Below, in pieces: positions 1 to 7,833 of a stretch of DNA of 64,000 nt (its first letter is position 1; the number at the start of each line of letters is the position of its first letter). The stretch spans positions 128,108 to 192,107 of the forward strand of contig NZ_JAJBZH010000001.1 of assembly GCF_020551945.1 (NCBI RefSeq), in the 5' to 3' direction. The position numbers were made by a program, and so were the translations under genes. The DNA is from Cellulosimicrobium marinum (GTDB taxonomy: Bacteria; Actinomycetota; Actinomycetes; Actinomycetales; Cellulomonadaceae). The notes below the pieces were generated by a model. The model was not told the origin of the DNA, searched no databases, and saw only the letters and a list, made by a program, of their open reading frames with translations.

Positions 1-16
1 CCCCCCCCCCCCCCCC
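1..16. repeat. Poly-C tract at window start
   Basis: Sixteen consecutive C residues open the window, followed by TCCC. Homopolymers of this length are unusual even in such GC-rich DNA. It could be a phase-variable tract of a gene lying to the left or a sequencing/assembly artefact at a contig edge; nothing in the window decides. Bases 17-97 hold no gene or structure that I can support. Confidence 0.5.
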
Positions 17-97
17 TCCCGGTGCCGTCCCACCCGGGGTGCGCGCTCGCCGTCGGGCACGACCGACCGGCGGACGAGACGCTGCCGGCGTACCTGG

Positions 98-158
98 GTA
101 CTACTTCGCGGACTGCGGTACTACCTCGGCGGACTGCGGTTCTTCCTCGCGAACTGCG
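98..158. repeat. Three tandem imperfect 20-21 bp repeats (family B)
   Basis: Three head-to-tail units at 98-117, 118-138 and 139-158 share the pattern GTACTACCTCG-CGGACTGCG with a few substitutions. They end a few bases before the stop of the methionine aminopeptidase gene on the minus strand. The same unit recurs at about 28515-28569, 28 kb away, also in an intergenic gap, so this looks like an interspersed short repeat rather than local slippage alone. Confidence 0.6.
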
Positions 159-170
159 GTACGGGGAGGA

Positions 171-962
171 CTACTCGCGGGGCTCGCGCGCGGTGAGGAC
201 GACCGGGCCGTCGGGCGTGATGGCGATGGTGTGCTCGCTGTGGGCGCCGCGCGAGCCGTCGGCGGAGCGCAGGGTCCAGCCGTCGGGGTCGGTGAAGATC
301 TCGTCGGTCGTCTCGAGGAACCACGGCTCGATCGCGATGACGAGGCCGGGCTTGAGGGGGAAACCGCGCTTGCGGCGGCCGTCGTTGGGCACGTGAGGCT
401 CGCCGTGCATGGTGCGGCCGACGCCGTGACCGCCGAAGTCGGTGTTGATCGTGTACCCCGCGGCGTGCCCGACGTCGGCGATCGCGGCGGAGATGTCGCC
501 GACCTTCTTGCCGACCTGCGCGGCGGCGATCCCGGCCTCGAGCGCGCGCTCGGTCGCCTCGATGAGCTTCGCGTCGGCCTCGCCGAGCGCGCCCGCGCGG
601 GGAGTCCCGACGACGAACGACACGGCGGAGTCCGACACCCAGCCGTCGACCGAGGCGGCGAAGTCGATGCTCAGCAGGTCGCCGTCGCGCAGCGCGTAGT
701 CGTGGGGGAGGCCGTGCAGGACGGCGTCGTTGACGGACGTGCAGATGACCTTGCCGAAGGGGCTGGCGCCGAACGACGGGTGGTAGTCGATGTAGCAGGA
801 CTCCGCCCCGCGCTCGCGGATCATGCGGTGCGCGACCTCGTCGAGCTCGAGCAGGTTGGTGCCCACCTTCGCCGCGGCGCGGACCGTCGTGAGGACGTCG
901 GCGACGAACCGCCCCGCGGGTCGCATCTGCTCGATCTCCCGCGGTGTGCGCAGCTCGATCAT
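171..962 (-). CDS. map: Methionine aminopeptidase, type I
   Basis: A 263-residue cytoplasmic metalloenzyme that removes the initiator methionine from nascent proteins. The start ATG (960-962 on the plus strand as cat) follows a good ribosome site, GGAAGGACC, eight or so bases upstream. The pita-bread fold signatures are visible: SCYIDYHPSFGASPFGKV, VNDAVLHGLP with the substrate-binding His, the first metal Asp in LLSIDFAASVDGWVSDSAV, GHGVGRTMHGEPHVPN, and the late metal ligands in VIAIEPWF and AHSEHTIAI. Length and motif order match the ordinary type I enzyme. Actinobacteria often carry more than one map copy, so this may not be the only one in the genome. It is convergent with nothing visible in the window and divergent from the LacI gene at 1170. 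Confidence 0.96.
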   Translation of the reverse strand: MIELRTPREIEQMRPAGRFVADVLTTVRAAAKVGTNLLELDEVAHRMIRERGAESCYIDYHPSFGASPFGKVICTSVNDAVLHGLPHDYALRDGDLLSIDFAASVDGWVSDSAVSFVVGTPRAGALGEADAKLIEATERALEAGIAAAQVGKKVGDISAAIADVGHAAGYTINTDFGGHGVGRTMHGEPHVPNDGRRKRGFPLKPGLVIAIEPWFLETTDEIFTDPDGWTLRSADGSRGAHSEHTIAITPDGPVVLTAREPRE

Positions 963-1101
963 GGTGGTCCTTCCGGTCGGGTCTCGGGTGCCCGTCGCGG
1001 CGTCGCCGGCTCCGGGCCGGCCGTCCGTCGCCGGCGTGGGCGGTCCCCACGATATCCGGCCGGGGCGGACGTGGGGGAGGCGGGGCGCCGGACGTCGCGG
1101 C

Positions 1102-1113
1102 GCAAGCGCTTGC
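1102..1113 (+). promoter_or_regulatory. LacI-type operator upstream of the LacI gene
   Basis: Perfect 12-bp palindrome GCAAGCGCTTGC with a central CG, the classical LacI-family half-site arrangement, 57 bases before the LacI gene at 1170. A matching site (ATGCAA-CCGC-TTGCAT) lies before the binding-protein gene at 2400, which suggests autoregulation plus control of the transporter. Confidence 0.7.
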
Positions 1114-1169
1114 AGCCCGGCGGCGCGGTCCCTCGCGCGGGGCCGTCGGGGAGGGCAGAATCTCCCCTC

Positions 1170-2180
1170 GTGGCAGGCATCGACGACGTCGCGAGGGCCG
1201 CCGGGGTGTCCACGGCGACGGTCTCGCGCGCCCTGCGGGGCCTGCCGAACGTGTCGGAGCCGACGCGTCGTCGGGTCGCCGCGGAGGCGGCGCGGCTCGG
1301 CTACGTGCCGTCGCCGTCGGCGGCGTCCCTCGCGACGGGGCGCACGCGCACCATCGGGCTCCTCACGCCGTGGGTGAACCGGTGGTTCTTCGCCAACGTC
1401 ATCGAGGGGGCGGAGCGGGCGCTGCGCGACGTGGGCTACGACGTGCTGCTGCACACGTTCGTCGTGCGGCGGGACGAGCCGCGCCGCCGGGTGGACCCGA
1501 ACGTGCTGCGGCACCGTGTGGACGGCACGCTCGTCGTGGGCCTGCCGCTCGACGACGCGGAGGTGCGCGCGCTCGTCGGGCTCGACCGGCCGCTGGCGTT
1601 CGTGGGCTCCGGCCCGTCGGACCAGGTGACGGTGCGGCTCGACGACGTCGCGACCGGGCGGACGGCGACACGGCACCTGCTGGACCTGGGCCACCGCGTC
1701 GTCGGGCACGTCACGGGGGCGCCGGACGTCGTGTCGTCGTGGTCGCCGCCGGCGGAGCGGTCGCTCGGGTACGCGCTCGCGCTGCAGGAGGCGGGGGTGG
1801 CCGTCGACCCGGATCTGGAGGTCAACGGCGACTTCGACGTGGCCGGGGGGCGGGTGTCCGCGACGGAGCTGCTGCGTCGGCGCCCGGACGTCACGGCGGT
1901 GTTCGCGGCGTCGGACGAGATGGCGATGGGGGTGCTGCTCGCGGCGCGCGACCTGGGGCTGCGGGTCCCGCAGGACCTGTCGGTGGTCGGGGTCGACGGG
2001 CACGACCTGGGCGAGGTGGTGGGGCTGACGACGGTGGCGCAGGACGCCTACGGGCAGGGGTCGGACGCGGCCGTGCTGCTGCTGGAGATGATCGAGGGGG
2101 CGCCGGTGCCGTCGAGCCTGACGTACCCGACCGAGCTCGTGCTGCGAAGGTCGACGGCGCCGCTCGCCGCGCGCGGGTGA
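1170..2180 (+). CDS. LacI-family transcriptional regulator (maltose/alpha-glucoside type)
   Basis: A 336-residue repressor. The N-terminal LacI HTH starts at residue 3 (IDDVARAAGVSTATVSRAL, hinge PNVSEPTRRRV), followed by a periplasmic-binding-like sensor domain (IGLLTPWVNRWFFANVIEGAE through LSVVGVDGHDLGEVVGLTTV). The GTG at 1170 is chosen because the HTH begins immediately after it and a CAGAAT -10-like box lies 8 bases upstream, the leaderless arrangement common here. It sits just upstream of a sugar ABC importer on the same strand, and palindromic LacI sites precede both genes. The inducer is probably a sugar carried by that importer; the identity of the sugar is inference. Confidence 0.9.
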   Translation: MAGIDDVARAAGVSTATVSRALRGLPNVSEPTRRRVAAEAARLGYVPSPSAASLATGRTRTIGLLTPWVNRWFFANVIEGAERALRDVGYDVLLHTFVVRRDEPRRRVDPNVLRHRVDGTLVVGLPLDDAEVRALVGLDRPLAFVGSGPSDQVTVRLDDVATGRTATRHLLDLGHRVVGHVTGAPDVVSSWSPPAERSLGYALALQEAGVAVDPDLEVNGDFDVAGGRVSATELLRRRPDVTAVFAASDEMAMGVLLAARDLGLRVPQDLSVVGVDGHDLGEVVGLTTVAQDAYGQGSDAAVLLLEMIEGAPVPSSLTYPTELVLRRSTAPLAARG

Positions 2181-2278
2181 CTCAGGCGTGGGAGCGTGGT
2201 CACCGCGGTCGCCCTCCCGTGGGTCCGTGTGACGGAATCGTTACGCAAACGCCGTCCCGGCGTGCTTGCGAAGGGCCG

Positions 2279-2294
2279 ATGCAACCGCTTGCAT
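2279..2294 (+). promoter_or_regulatory. LacI-type operator upstream of sugar-binding protein
   Basis: ATGCAA-CCGC-TTGCAT: perfect 6-bp arms around a 4-bp centre, 105 bases before the start at 2400. It resembles the GCAAGCGCTTGC site before the neighbouring LacI gene. AT-rich patches upstream (GGAATCGTTACGCAAACG near 2235-2252) could hold the promoter. Confidence 0.7.
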
Positions 2295-2399
2295 GGACGG
2301 TAGGGCGAGAGCGTACCCGCGCTCGCGACGTCGCGACGCGCCCGGCCGACCAGGCCGAGGGTCGTGACGTCCGCACTCACGACGAGGTGGAGGGTTGAC

Positions 2400-3803
2400 A
2401 TGACCAGCAGCACGATCACCCGCGCGACACGTCGCCGGGCCTTCGCGGTCGCGGCGAGCGGGGCGAGCCTCGCGCTCGTCCTCACCGCGTGCGGCGGGAG
2501 CGGCGGGAGCGACGACGAGCAGACCACCGCCGAGGTGGACTGCGCCGACTTCGAGCAGTACGGCGACCTCGAGGGCACCACCGTCTCGGTGTACTCGACC
2601 ATCGTCGACACCGAGGCCGAGCAGCAGGAAGCCTCCTACGACCCGTTCGAGGAGTGCACCGGCGCCACGATCGAGTACGAGGGCTCCAAGGAGTTCGAGG
2701 CCCAGCTCCCCGTGCGCATCCAGTCCGGCAGCGCGCCCGACATCGCCTACCTGCCGCAGCCCGGCCTCCTGCGCCGCATCGTCGCCGACTTCCCCGACGC
2801 GATCCTCCCCGTCGGCGACGCCGCCGCCGCCAACGTCGACGAGTACTACACCGAGTCCTGGAAGGAGTACGGCACCGTCGACGGCACGCTGTACGCCACG
2901 CCGCTCGGTGCCAACGTCAAGTCGTTCGTCTGGTACTCGCCCGCCATGTTCGAGGACGCCGGCTACGAGATCCCCACCACGTGGGACGAGATGATCGAGC
3001 TCTCCGACCAGATCGTCGCCGACAACCCCGACGGCGACGTCAAGCCTTGGTGCGCCGGCATCGCCTCCGGCGAGGCCACCGGCTGGCCCGCGACCGACTG
3101 GATGGAGGACGTCGTCCTGCGCACCGCCGGGCCCGAGGTCTACGACCAGTGGGTCAACCACGAGATCCCGTTCAACGACCCGCAGATCGCCGAGGCGCTC
3201 GGCACCGTCGGCGACGTGCTGAAGAACGAGGACTTCGTCAACGGCGGCCTCGGCGACGTCAGCACCATCGCCACCACCGAGTTCACCGAGGGCGGCTACC
3301 CGATCATCGACGGCCTGTGCTACATGCACCGCCAGGCCACGTTCTACCAGGCCAACTGGACCACCCTCGACGACTCGCTCGTCGTCGCCGAGGACGGCGA
3401 CGTGTGGGCCTTCTACCTCCCCGGCGAGAGCGCCGAGGGCGAGAAGCCGCTGCTCGGCGGCGGCGAGTTCGTCGCCGCGTTCGCCGACCGCCCCGAGGTC
3501 CAGGCGTTCCACGCCTACCTGTCCAGCCCCGAGTGGTCCAACGCCAAGGCCAGCGTCACCCCCCAGGGCTGGATCAGCGCCAACAACGGTCTCGACCCCG
3601 AGCTCCTGCAGTCCCCCATGGACCAGCAGGCGTACGAGCTCCTCACCGACGAGAGCTACACCTTCCGCTTCGACGGATCCGACATGATGCCCGCCGCCGT
3701 CGGCGCCGGGTCGTTCTGGTCCGAGATGACCGAGTGGATCGCGAGCGACAAGGCCGACGAGGCCGTCCTCGACGCCATCGAGGCGTCCTGGCCGTCGTCC
3801 TGA
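2400..3803 (+). CDS. ABC transporter sugar-binding lipoprotein (AglE-like)
   Basis: A 467-residue extracellular solute-binding protein of the maltose/alpha-glucoside family (SBP family 1). The signal peptide ends in a lipobox, LVLTAC, with the lipidated cysteine at residue 31, followed by a Gly/Ser-rich linker. The body has the usual features, for example SVYSTIVDTEAEQQE and LPVRIQSGSAPDIAYLPQPG near the N-terminal lobe. The start ATG at 2400 has a GGTGGAGGG ribosome site. The two permease genes follow after a gap containing tandem repeats and a very strong hairpin. No ATPase is encoded nearby, so a shared MsiK-type ATPase elsewhere is presumed. Substrate assignment to alpha-glucosides is by resemblance only. 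Confidence 0.92.
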   Translation: MTSSTITRATRRRAFAVAASGASLALVLTACGGSGGSDDEQTTAEVDCADFEQYGDLEGTTVSVYSTIVDTEAEQQEASYDPFEECTGATIEYEGSKEFEAQLPVRIQSGSAPDIAYLPQPGLLRRIVADFPDAILPVGDAAAANVDEYYTESWKEYGTVDGTLYATPLGANVKSFVWYSPAMFEDAGYEIPTTWDEMIELSDQIVADNPDGDVKPWCAGIASGEATGWPATDWMEDVVLRTAGPEVYDQWVNHEIPFNDPQIAEALGTVGDVLKNEDFVNGGLGDVSTIATTEFTEGGYPIIDGLCYMHRQATFYQANWTTLDDSLVVAEDGDVWAFYLPGESAEGEKPLLGGGEFVAAFADRPEVQAFHAYLSSPEWSNAKASVTPQGWISANNGLDPELLQSPMDQQAYELLTDESYTFRFDGSDMMPAAVGAGSFWSEMTEWIASDKADEAVLDAIEASWPSS

Positions 3804-3845
3804 CCAGGCGCTGACAGGCGCTGACAGGCGCTGACAGGCGCTGAC
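3801..3845. repeat. Tandem CTGACAGGCG decamers
   Basis: The stop codon of the binding-protein gene lies inside a run of 10-bp direct repeats: exact CTGACAGGCG copies at 3811, 3821 and 3831, with degenerate copies on each side (TGACCAGGCG at 3801, CTGACC at 3841). Frames carry TGA repeatedly, so the run would give backup stops. Confidence 0.75.
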
Positions 3846-3863
3846 CCGGGACCACCCGGGTCC

Positions 3864-3914
3864 GGACCGGTGCCCGACGCCGCGGGGTCACCCCGCGGCG
3901 TCGGGCACCGGTCC
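3864..3914 (+). terminator. 24-bp perfect hairpin between binding protein and permease genes
   Basis: Perfect inverted repeat with 24-bp arms (3864-3887 and 3891-3914) around the three-base loop TCA, with no T tract after it. Placed between the binding-protein gene and the permeases, it probably acts as a partial terminator or an mRNA stability block. Either would give more binding protein than permease, a familiar arrangement for ABC importers. Confidence 0.75.
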
Positions 3915-3970
3915 CGCGCCCCACCCCGGCCCAGCCCGGGAACCCGCGGTCCCACCCCAGGAGCTCTCAC

Positions 3971-4954
3971 ATGGAATGGCTGCTCGAACCCAGCGGCCCC
4001 GGCGGCAAGTTCGCGGTCATGATCGTCGCGATCCTGCTGTTCGTGGTCGTCATGGGCCTCATCCTCTTCCTCGTCGACCGGCCCAAGCGCGTCCCCGGCT
4101 GGGTCGTCGCCGTCGCGTTTGCCGGCCCCGCCGTCGTCATGCTCGCGTTCGGGCTGCTGTACCCCGGGCTGCGTACCATCCGCGACTCGTTCTACAACCG
4201 CACCGGCACCGCCTTCGTCGGCCTCGACAACTACGTCACCGCGTTCACGCGCGACGAGTTCCAGATCGTCCTCCGCAACACCGCCGTCTGGGTCATCGTC
4301 GTCCCCGTCGTCTCGACGCTCCTCGGCCTCGTCTACGCCGTCGTCGTCGACCGGTCCCGCTTCGAGAAGTTCGCCAAGACGCTCATCTTCCTGCCCATGG
4401 CGATCTCCATGGTCGGTGCCGGCATCATCTGGAAGTTCATGTACGAGTACAAGCCCGAGAGCCGGCCCCAGATCGGCCTGCTCAACCAGGTGCTCGTCTG
4501 GCTCGGGCTCGAACCCCAGCAGTTCCTCCTCGACGCACCCGCCAACACCTTCTACCTCATCCTCGTGATGATCTGGATCCAGGCCGGGTTCGCCATGACC
4601 ATCCTCGCCGCAGCCATCCGCGCCATCCCCGACGACGTCGTCGAGGCCGCCCGGCTCGACGGCGTCGGCGGCATGCGCATGTTCCGCTACATCACCGTGC
4701 CGAGCATCCGACCCGCCCTCGTCGTCGTCCTCACCACCATCGCCATCGGCACCCTCAAGGTCTTCGACATCGTCCGCACCATGACCGGCGGCCGCTTCGA
4801 GACCTCCGTCGTCGCCAACGAGTTCTACACCCAGGCCCTGCGCCAAGGAGAGCAAGGGCTCGGCGCCGCGCTCGCCGTCATCCTGTTCGTCCTCGTCATC
4901 CCGATCATCGTGTACAACGTGCGGCAGCTGAAGCAGGCGGAGGAGATCCGATGA
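3971..4954 (+). CDS. Sugar ABC transporter permease, MalF/AglF type
   Basis: A 327-residue inner-membrane permease. Several hydrophobic segments are visible, starting with MIVAILLFVVVMGLILFL near residue 20 and VVAVAFAGPAVVMLAFGLL near residue 45. The BPD_transp_1 core contains the EAA loop, here VEAARLDGVGGMRMFRYITV, which contacts the ATPase. A ribosome site (CCAGGAG) precedes the ATG. The next permease gene starts inside its stop codon (ATGA, 4-bp overlap), so the two are translationally coupled and form the heterodimeric channel of the importer. Confidence 0.93.
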   Translation: MEWLLEPSGPGGKFAVMIVAILLFVVVMGLILFLVDRPKRVPGWVVAVAFAGPAVVMLAFGLLYPGLRTIRDSFYNRTGTAFVGLDNYVTAFTRDEFQIVLRNTAVWVIVVPVVSTLLGLVYAVVVDRSRFEKFAKTLIFLPMAISMVGAGIIWKFMYEYKPESRPQIGLLNQVLVWLGLEPQQFLLDAPANTFYLILVMIWIQAGFAMTILAAAIRAIPDDVVEAARLDGVGGMRMFRYITVPSIRPALVVVLTTIAIGTLKVFDIVRTMTGGRFETSVVANEFYTQALRQGEQGLGAALAVILFVLVIPIIVYNVRQLKQAEEIR

Positions 4955-5901
4955 GCACCCCCGTCCCCGCCTCCCTGCCCGACGCCCCCCTCGTCGACGA
5001 GACCCGCGAAGAAGGAAGCGGGAAGGGAGCCCTCAAGTCCCTCGACGCCCGCGCCGGCAAAGCCCGCCGCAAGCTCTCCTCCCGGCCCGCGTCGATCATC
5101 GCGATCGTCCTCGCCGTCCTGTGGACCATCCCCACCTTCGGGCTCCTCGTCACGTCCTTCAGGCCCGCCCGGGAGATCCGCGGCTCCGGCTGGTGGACCG
5201 CCCTCACCGACCCCGAGTTCACCACCGAGAACTACACCGACGCGCTCTTCGGCGGCTCCACCAGCTTCGCCACCTACTTCGTCAACTCCATCGTCATCAC
5301 CCTCCCCGCCGTCGTCATCCCCATCACGCTCGCCCTGCTCGCCGCCTACGCCTTCGCCTGGGTGAGCTTCCCCGGACGCAACCTGCTGTTCGTCGCCGTG
5401 TTCGCGCTCCAGGTCATCCCCATCCAGGTCACCCTCGTGCCCCTGCTCACCCAGTACGTCGACTGGGGCATCGACGGGTCCTTCTGGCCCGTGTGGCTCT
5501 CCCACTCGATCTTCGCGCTGCCCCTCGCGATCTTCCTGCTCCACAACTTCATGAAGGACATCCCGCGCGAGCTCGTCGAAGCCGCCCGCGTCGACGGCGC
5601 CGGGCACGTGAAGATCTTCTTCCAGGTCCTCATGCCGCTCCTCGTCCCCGCCATCGCCGCGTTCGGGATCTTCCAGTTCCTGTGGGTGTGGAACGACCTC
5701 CTCGTCGCCCTGACCTTCGGGTCCGCGAAGGACGTCGCCCCGCTCACCGTGCGGCTCGCCGAGCTCAGCGGCTCCCGCGGCGCGAGCTGGCACCTCCTGC
5801 CCGCCGGCGCGTTCATTTCGATGATCGTGCCCGTGATCGTGTTCCTCGCGCTGCAGCGATACTTCGTGCGCGGGCTGCTCGCGGGGTCGGTCAAGGGCTG
5901 A
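4951..5901 (+). CDS. Sugar ABC transporter permease, MalG/AglG type
   Basis: A 316-residue second permease of the importer. After a ~45-residue charged cytoplasmic N-terminus come about six membrane segments, beginning with SIIAIVLAVLWTIPTFGLLV. The EAA motif is VEAARVDGAGHVKIFFQVLM, and the protein ends in FVRGLLAGSVKG, the usual MalG-type C-terminus. The ribosome site GGCGGAGGAG lies in the end of the upstream gene. It closes the operon; a long palindromic element follows at 5955. Confidence 0.93.
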   Translation: MSTPVPASLPDAPLVDETREEGSGKGALKSLDARAGKARRKLSSRPASIIAIVLAVLWTIPTFGLLVTSFRPAREIRGSGWWTALTDPEFTTENYTDALFGGSTSFATYFVNSIVITLPAVVIPITLALLAAYAFAWVSFPGRNLLFVAVFALQVIPIQVTLVPLLTQYVDWGIDGSFWPVWLSHSIFALPLAIFLLHNFMKDIPRELVEAARVDGAGHVKIFFQVLMPLLVPAIAAFGIFQFLWVWNDLLVALTFGSAKDVAPLTVRLAELSGSRGASWHLLPAGAFISMIVPVIVFLALQRYFVRGLLAGSVKG

Positions 5902-5954
5902 GGCGTCGTCTCCGCGGTTTCGGGGCGCCCGGTGATCTTCCGGGGGCGGGTTTC

Positions 5955-6059
5955 GCGGTGGTTCCCGGGCGGCGCGCGCGGTCTTCCATCCGGCCGCTCG
6001 TGCCTCGCGGCCTCCCGCCAGACCCGCCACGACCGCGCGCGCCGCCCGGGAACCACCGC
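5955..6059. repeat. Long palindrome with perfect 29-bp arms
   Basis: The arms at 5955-5983 and 6031-6059 are exact reverse complements (beginning GCGGTGGTTCCCGGGCGG), separated by 47 bases. The element fills most of the 273-bp gap between the importer operon and the exporter gene at 6175, both on the plus strand. It has no T-run. It could be a terminator in this GC-rich genome, or a REP/MITE-like element whose arms are unusually well conserved. No second copy is seen in this window. Confidence 0.75.
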
Positions 6060-6174
6060 TCGTCCGTCCGGTCGCCTCTCGTCCGCGCTGAGGCGAGGGC
6101 TGACCCAGGAGCGGGCGTTCCGCGTGATCGTGCCGTGGCCGACGGCGCGGGTGCGGCGGTCGTAGAGTCGTCCG

Positions 6175-7065
6175 GTGCCCGTCCGACCTGCTGCCGCGCT
6201 CGACCGGGTGCCCGTTCCGGCGCTGTTCGTCGTGTCCGGGCTCACCCAGTATCTCGGGGCGGCGATCGCCGTCGGGTTGTTCGCCGTGGCAGGAGCCGTC
6301 GAGGTCGGGTGGCTGCGCATCGCGGCGTCGGCCCTGCTGCTGCTCGCGTGGCGGCGGCCGTGGCGCCGGCGTTGGACGGTGCGCGCGCTCGGGTGGGTCG
6401 CGGTGTTCGGGGTGGCGCTCGCGACGATGAACCTCGCGTTCTACGTCGCCATCGACCACCTGCCGCTCGGCACGGCGGTCGCGATCGAGTTCCTCGGGCC
6501 CGTCGCCGTCGCCGCCGTGACCGGGCGCGGCTGGCGCGAGCGCGGCGCGATCGGCGTCGCCGCGACCGGGGTCGTGCTCCTCGCCGGGGTCACGCTCGAC
6601 TCCGGCCTCCCGCGCGAGGACGCCGTCGTCGGGCTCGCGGCCATCCTCGTCGCGGCCGCCTGCTGGGCCGTCTACATCGTGCTCGGCCGCCGGGTCGCCG
6701 TCGCAGGCTCGGGCGTCACGTCCCTGTCCGTCGCGATGACGCTCGGGGCGCTCGTGCTCGCCCCGTTCGTCGCCCCGACGGCGGGCGCCGTGCTGGGCGA
6801 CTGGCGGTACGCACTCGCCGTCGCGGCCGTCGCCCTCTTCTCGTCCGTCGTGCCCTACGCGCTCGAACAGGTCGTCCTGCAGCGGGTCAGCGCCGCGACG
6901 TTCTCCGTGCTCCTCGCCCTGCTCCCCGCGACCGCCGCCGTGGTCGGCGCCGTCGTGCTGCGCCAGGTGCCCACCTGGCCCGAGCTCGTCGGGCTGCTCC
7001 TCGTGTCCGGCGCCATCGCGATGACCGCGGCGCGCGGCCGCCCGGGTGACCCCGCGCCCGGGTGA
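6175..7065 (+). CDS. EamA/RhtA-family metabolite exporter
   Basis: A 296-residue membrane protein with about ten transmembrane helices arranged as two EamA repeats, residues ~15-140 and ~150-290. It is closest in style to the RhtA threonine/homoserine exporter (LPLGTAVAIEFLGPVAVA and VVPYALEQVVLQRVSAATFSV are typical). GTG at 6175 is preceded by TAGAGT at 6163-6168, six bases away, so the transcript is probably leaderless. The real substrate is unknown. The gene converges on the proteasome activator at 7166, with a small inverted repeat between. Confidence 0.87.
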   Translation: MPVRPAAALDRVPVPALFVVSGLTQYLGAAIAVGLFAVAGAVEVGWLRIAASALLLLAWRRPWRRRWTVRALGWVAVFGVALATMNLAFYVAIDHLPLGTAVAIEFLGPVAVAAVTGRGWRERGAIGVAATGVVLLAGVTLDSGLPREDAVVGLAAILVAAACWAVYIVLGRRVAVAGSGVTSLSVAMTLGALVLAPFVAPTAGAVLGDWRYALAVAAVALFSSVVPYALEQVVLQRVSAATFSVLLALLPATAAVVGAVVLRQVPTWPELVGLLLVSGAIAMTAARGRPGDPAPG

Positions 7066-7069
7066 CGTG

Positions 7070-7150
7070 GCCGACCACGAGACTGCTCGCCGTCGAGCAC
7101 GAGATCGAGGACGTCACGAGGCCCAGAACGACGGCAACCTCGTGGTCGGC
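7070..7150. terminator. Inverted repeat between convergent genes
   Basis: 12-bp perfect arms GCCGACCACGAG (7070-7081) and its complement (7139-7150) enclose 57 bases between the convergent exporter and bpa genes. The position suits a bidirectional terminator, but the loop is long and there is no T-run, so the function is uncertain. Confidence 0.4.
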
Positions 7151-7165
7151 GGAGCTGCGGAGCGG

Positions 7166-7786
7166 TCAGAGGTACTGGCCCGGGGACGGGCGCCCGTCGT
7201 GCTCGTCGCCCCGCTGGCCCGGGCCGCCCGGCATCTGACCCGGACCGCCGGGGCCGACGGGGATCGTGCCCGGAGGCAGGGCCTTGCGCATCTGCGAGAG
7301 CTGGGACTGCGCGGCCATCTGCTGCGCGACCAGCGCCGTCTGGATCCCGTGGAACAGCCCCTCCAACCAGCCCACGAGCTGCGCCTGCGCGACCCGCAGC
7401 TCCGCGTCGGTCGGCACCGTGTCGTCCGTGAACGGCAGGGTGATGCGGTGCAGCTCCGCGACGAGGTCGGGCGACAGGCCCTCCTCCAGCTCCGTGAGCG
7501 AACGCTCGTGGATCTCCGCGAGCCGCGACCGGGCCGCCTCGTCCAACGGCGCGTCGCGGACCTCCTCCAGGAGCTTCTTGATCATGCCCCCGATCCGCAT
7601 GACCTTGGCGGGCTCCTCGATGACGGTCGCCGGGTTGCGGTCCGGGTCCGCCGCGTCGTCGCTCTCGACGACGCTCACCCCCACCCCGCCCGGCGTCACG
7701 ACCGTGACGCGCTCCGGCGCGTCGTCGGGCTGCGCGGTCTCGTCGCTCGTCTCGTCGGGACGCGGGTCCGGGGTGTCGTCTGCCAT
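7166..7786 (-). CDS. bpa: Bacterial proteasome activator (Bpa/PafE)
   Basis: A 206-residue protein of the DUF2587 family. In mycobacteria this family forms ATP-independent rings on the 20S proteasome and feeds it unfolded substrates. The C-terminus is GQYL, the known proteasome-docking tail. The central helical region (PAKVMRIGGMIKKLLEEVRD to LVGWLEGLFHGIQTALVAQQ) matches the family, and the N-terminus is acidic and probably disordered. The start ATG at 7786 (minus) is preceded by TAAGAC seven bases upstream, suggesting a leaderless message. Its presence predicts a 20S proteasome (prcBA) elsewhere in the genome, unless the protein has another role. Confidence 0.92.
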   Translation of the reverse strand: MADDTPDPRPDETSDETAQPDDAPERVTVVTPGGVGVSVVESDDAADPDRNPATVIEEPAKVMRIGGMIKKLLEEVRDAPLDEAARSRLAEIHERSLTELEEGLSPDLVAELHRITLPFTDDTVPTDAELRVAQAQLVGWLEGLFHGIQTALVAQQMAAQSQLSQMRKALPPGTIPVGPGGPGQMPGGPGQRGDEHDGRPSPGQYL

Positions 7787-7833
7787 GGGGCCAGTCTTAC
7801 GCGGACCGCCCACGCACGCAGCGGCCCGGTCGC

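Noticed and set aside
98-158. CRISPR-like repeat run
   Set aside because: Repeats are contiguous without spacers and diverged.
3801-3845. CRISPR-like repeat run
   Set aside because: Units are 10 bp and directly adjacent with no spacers; no cas genes in the window.
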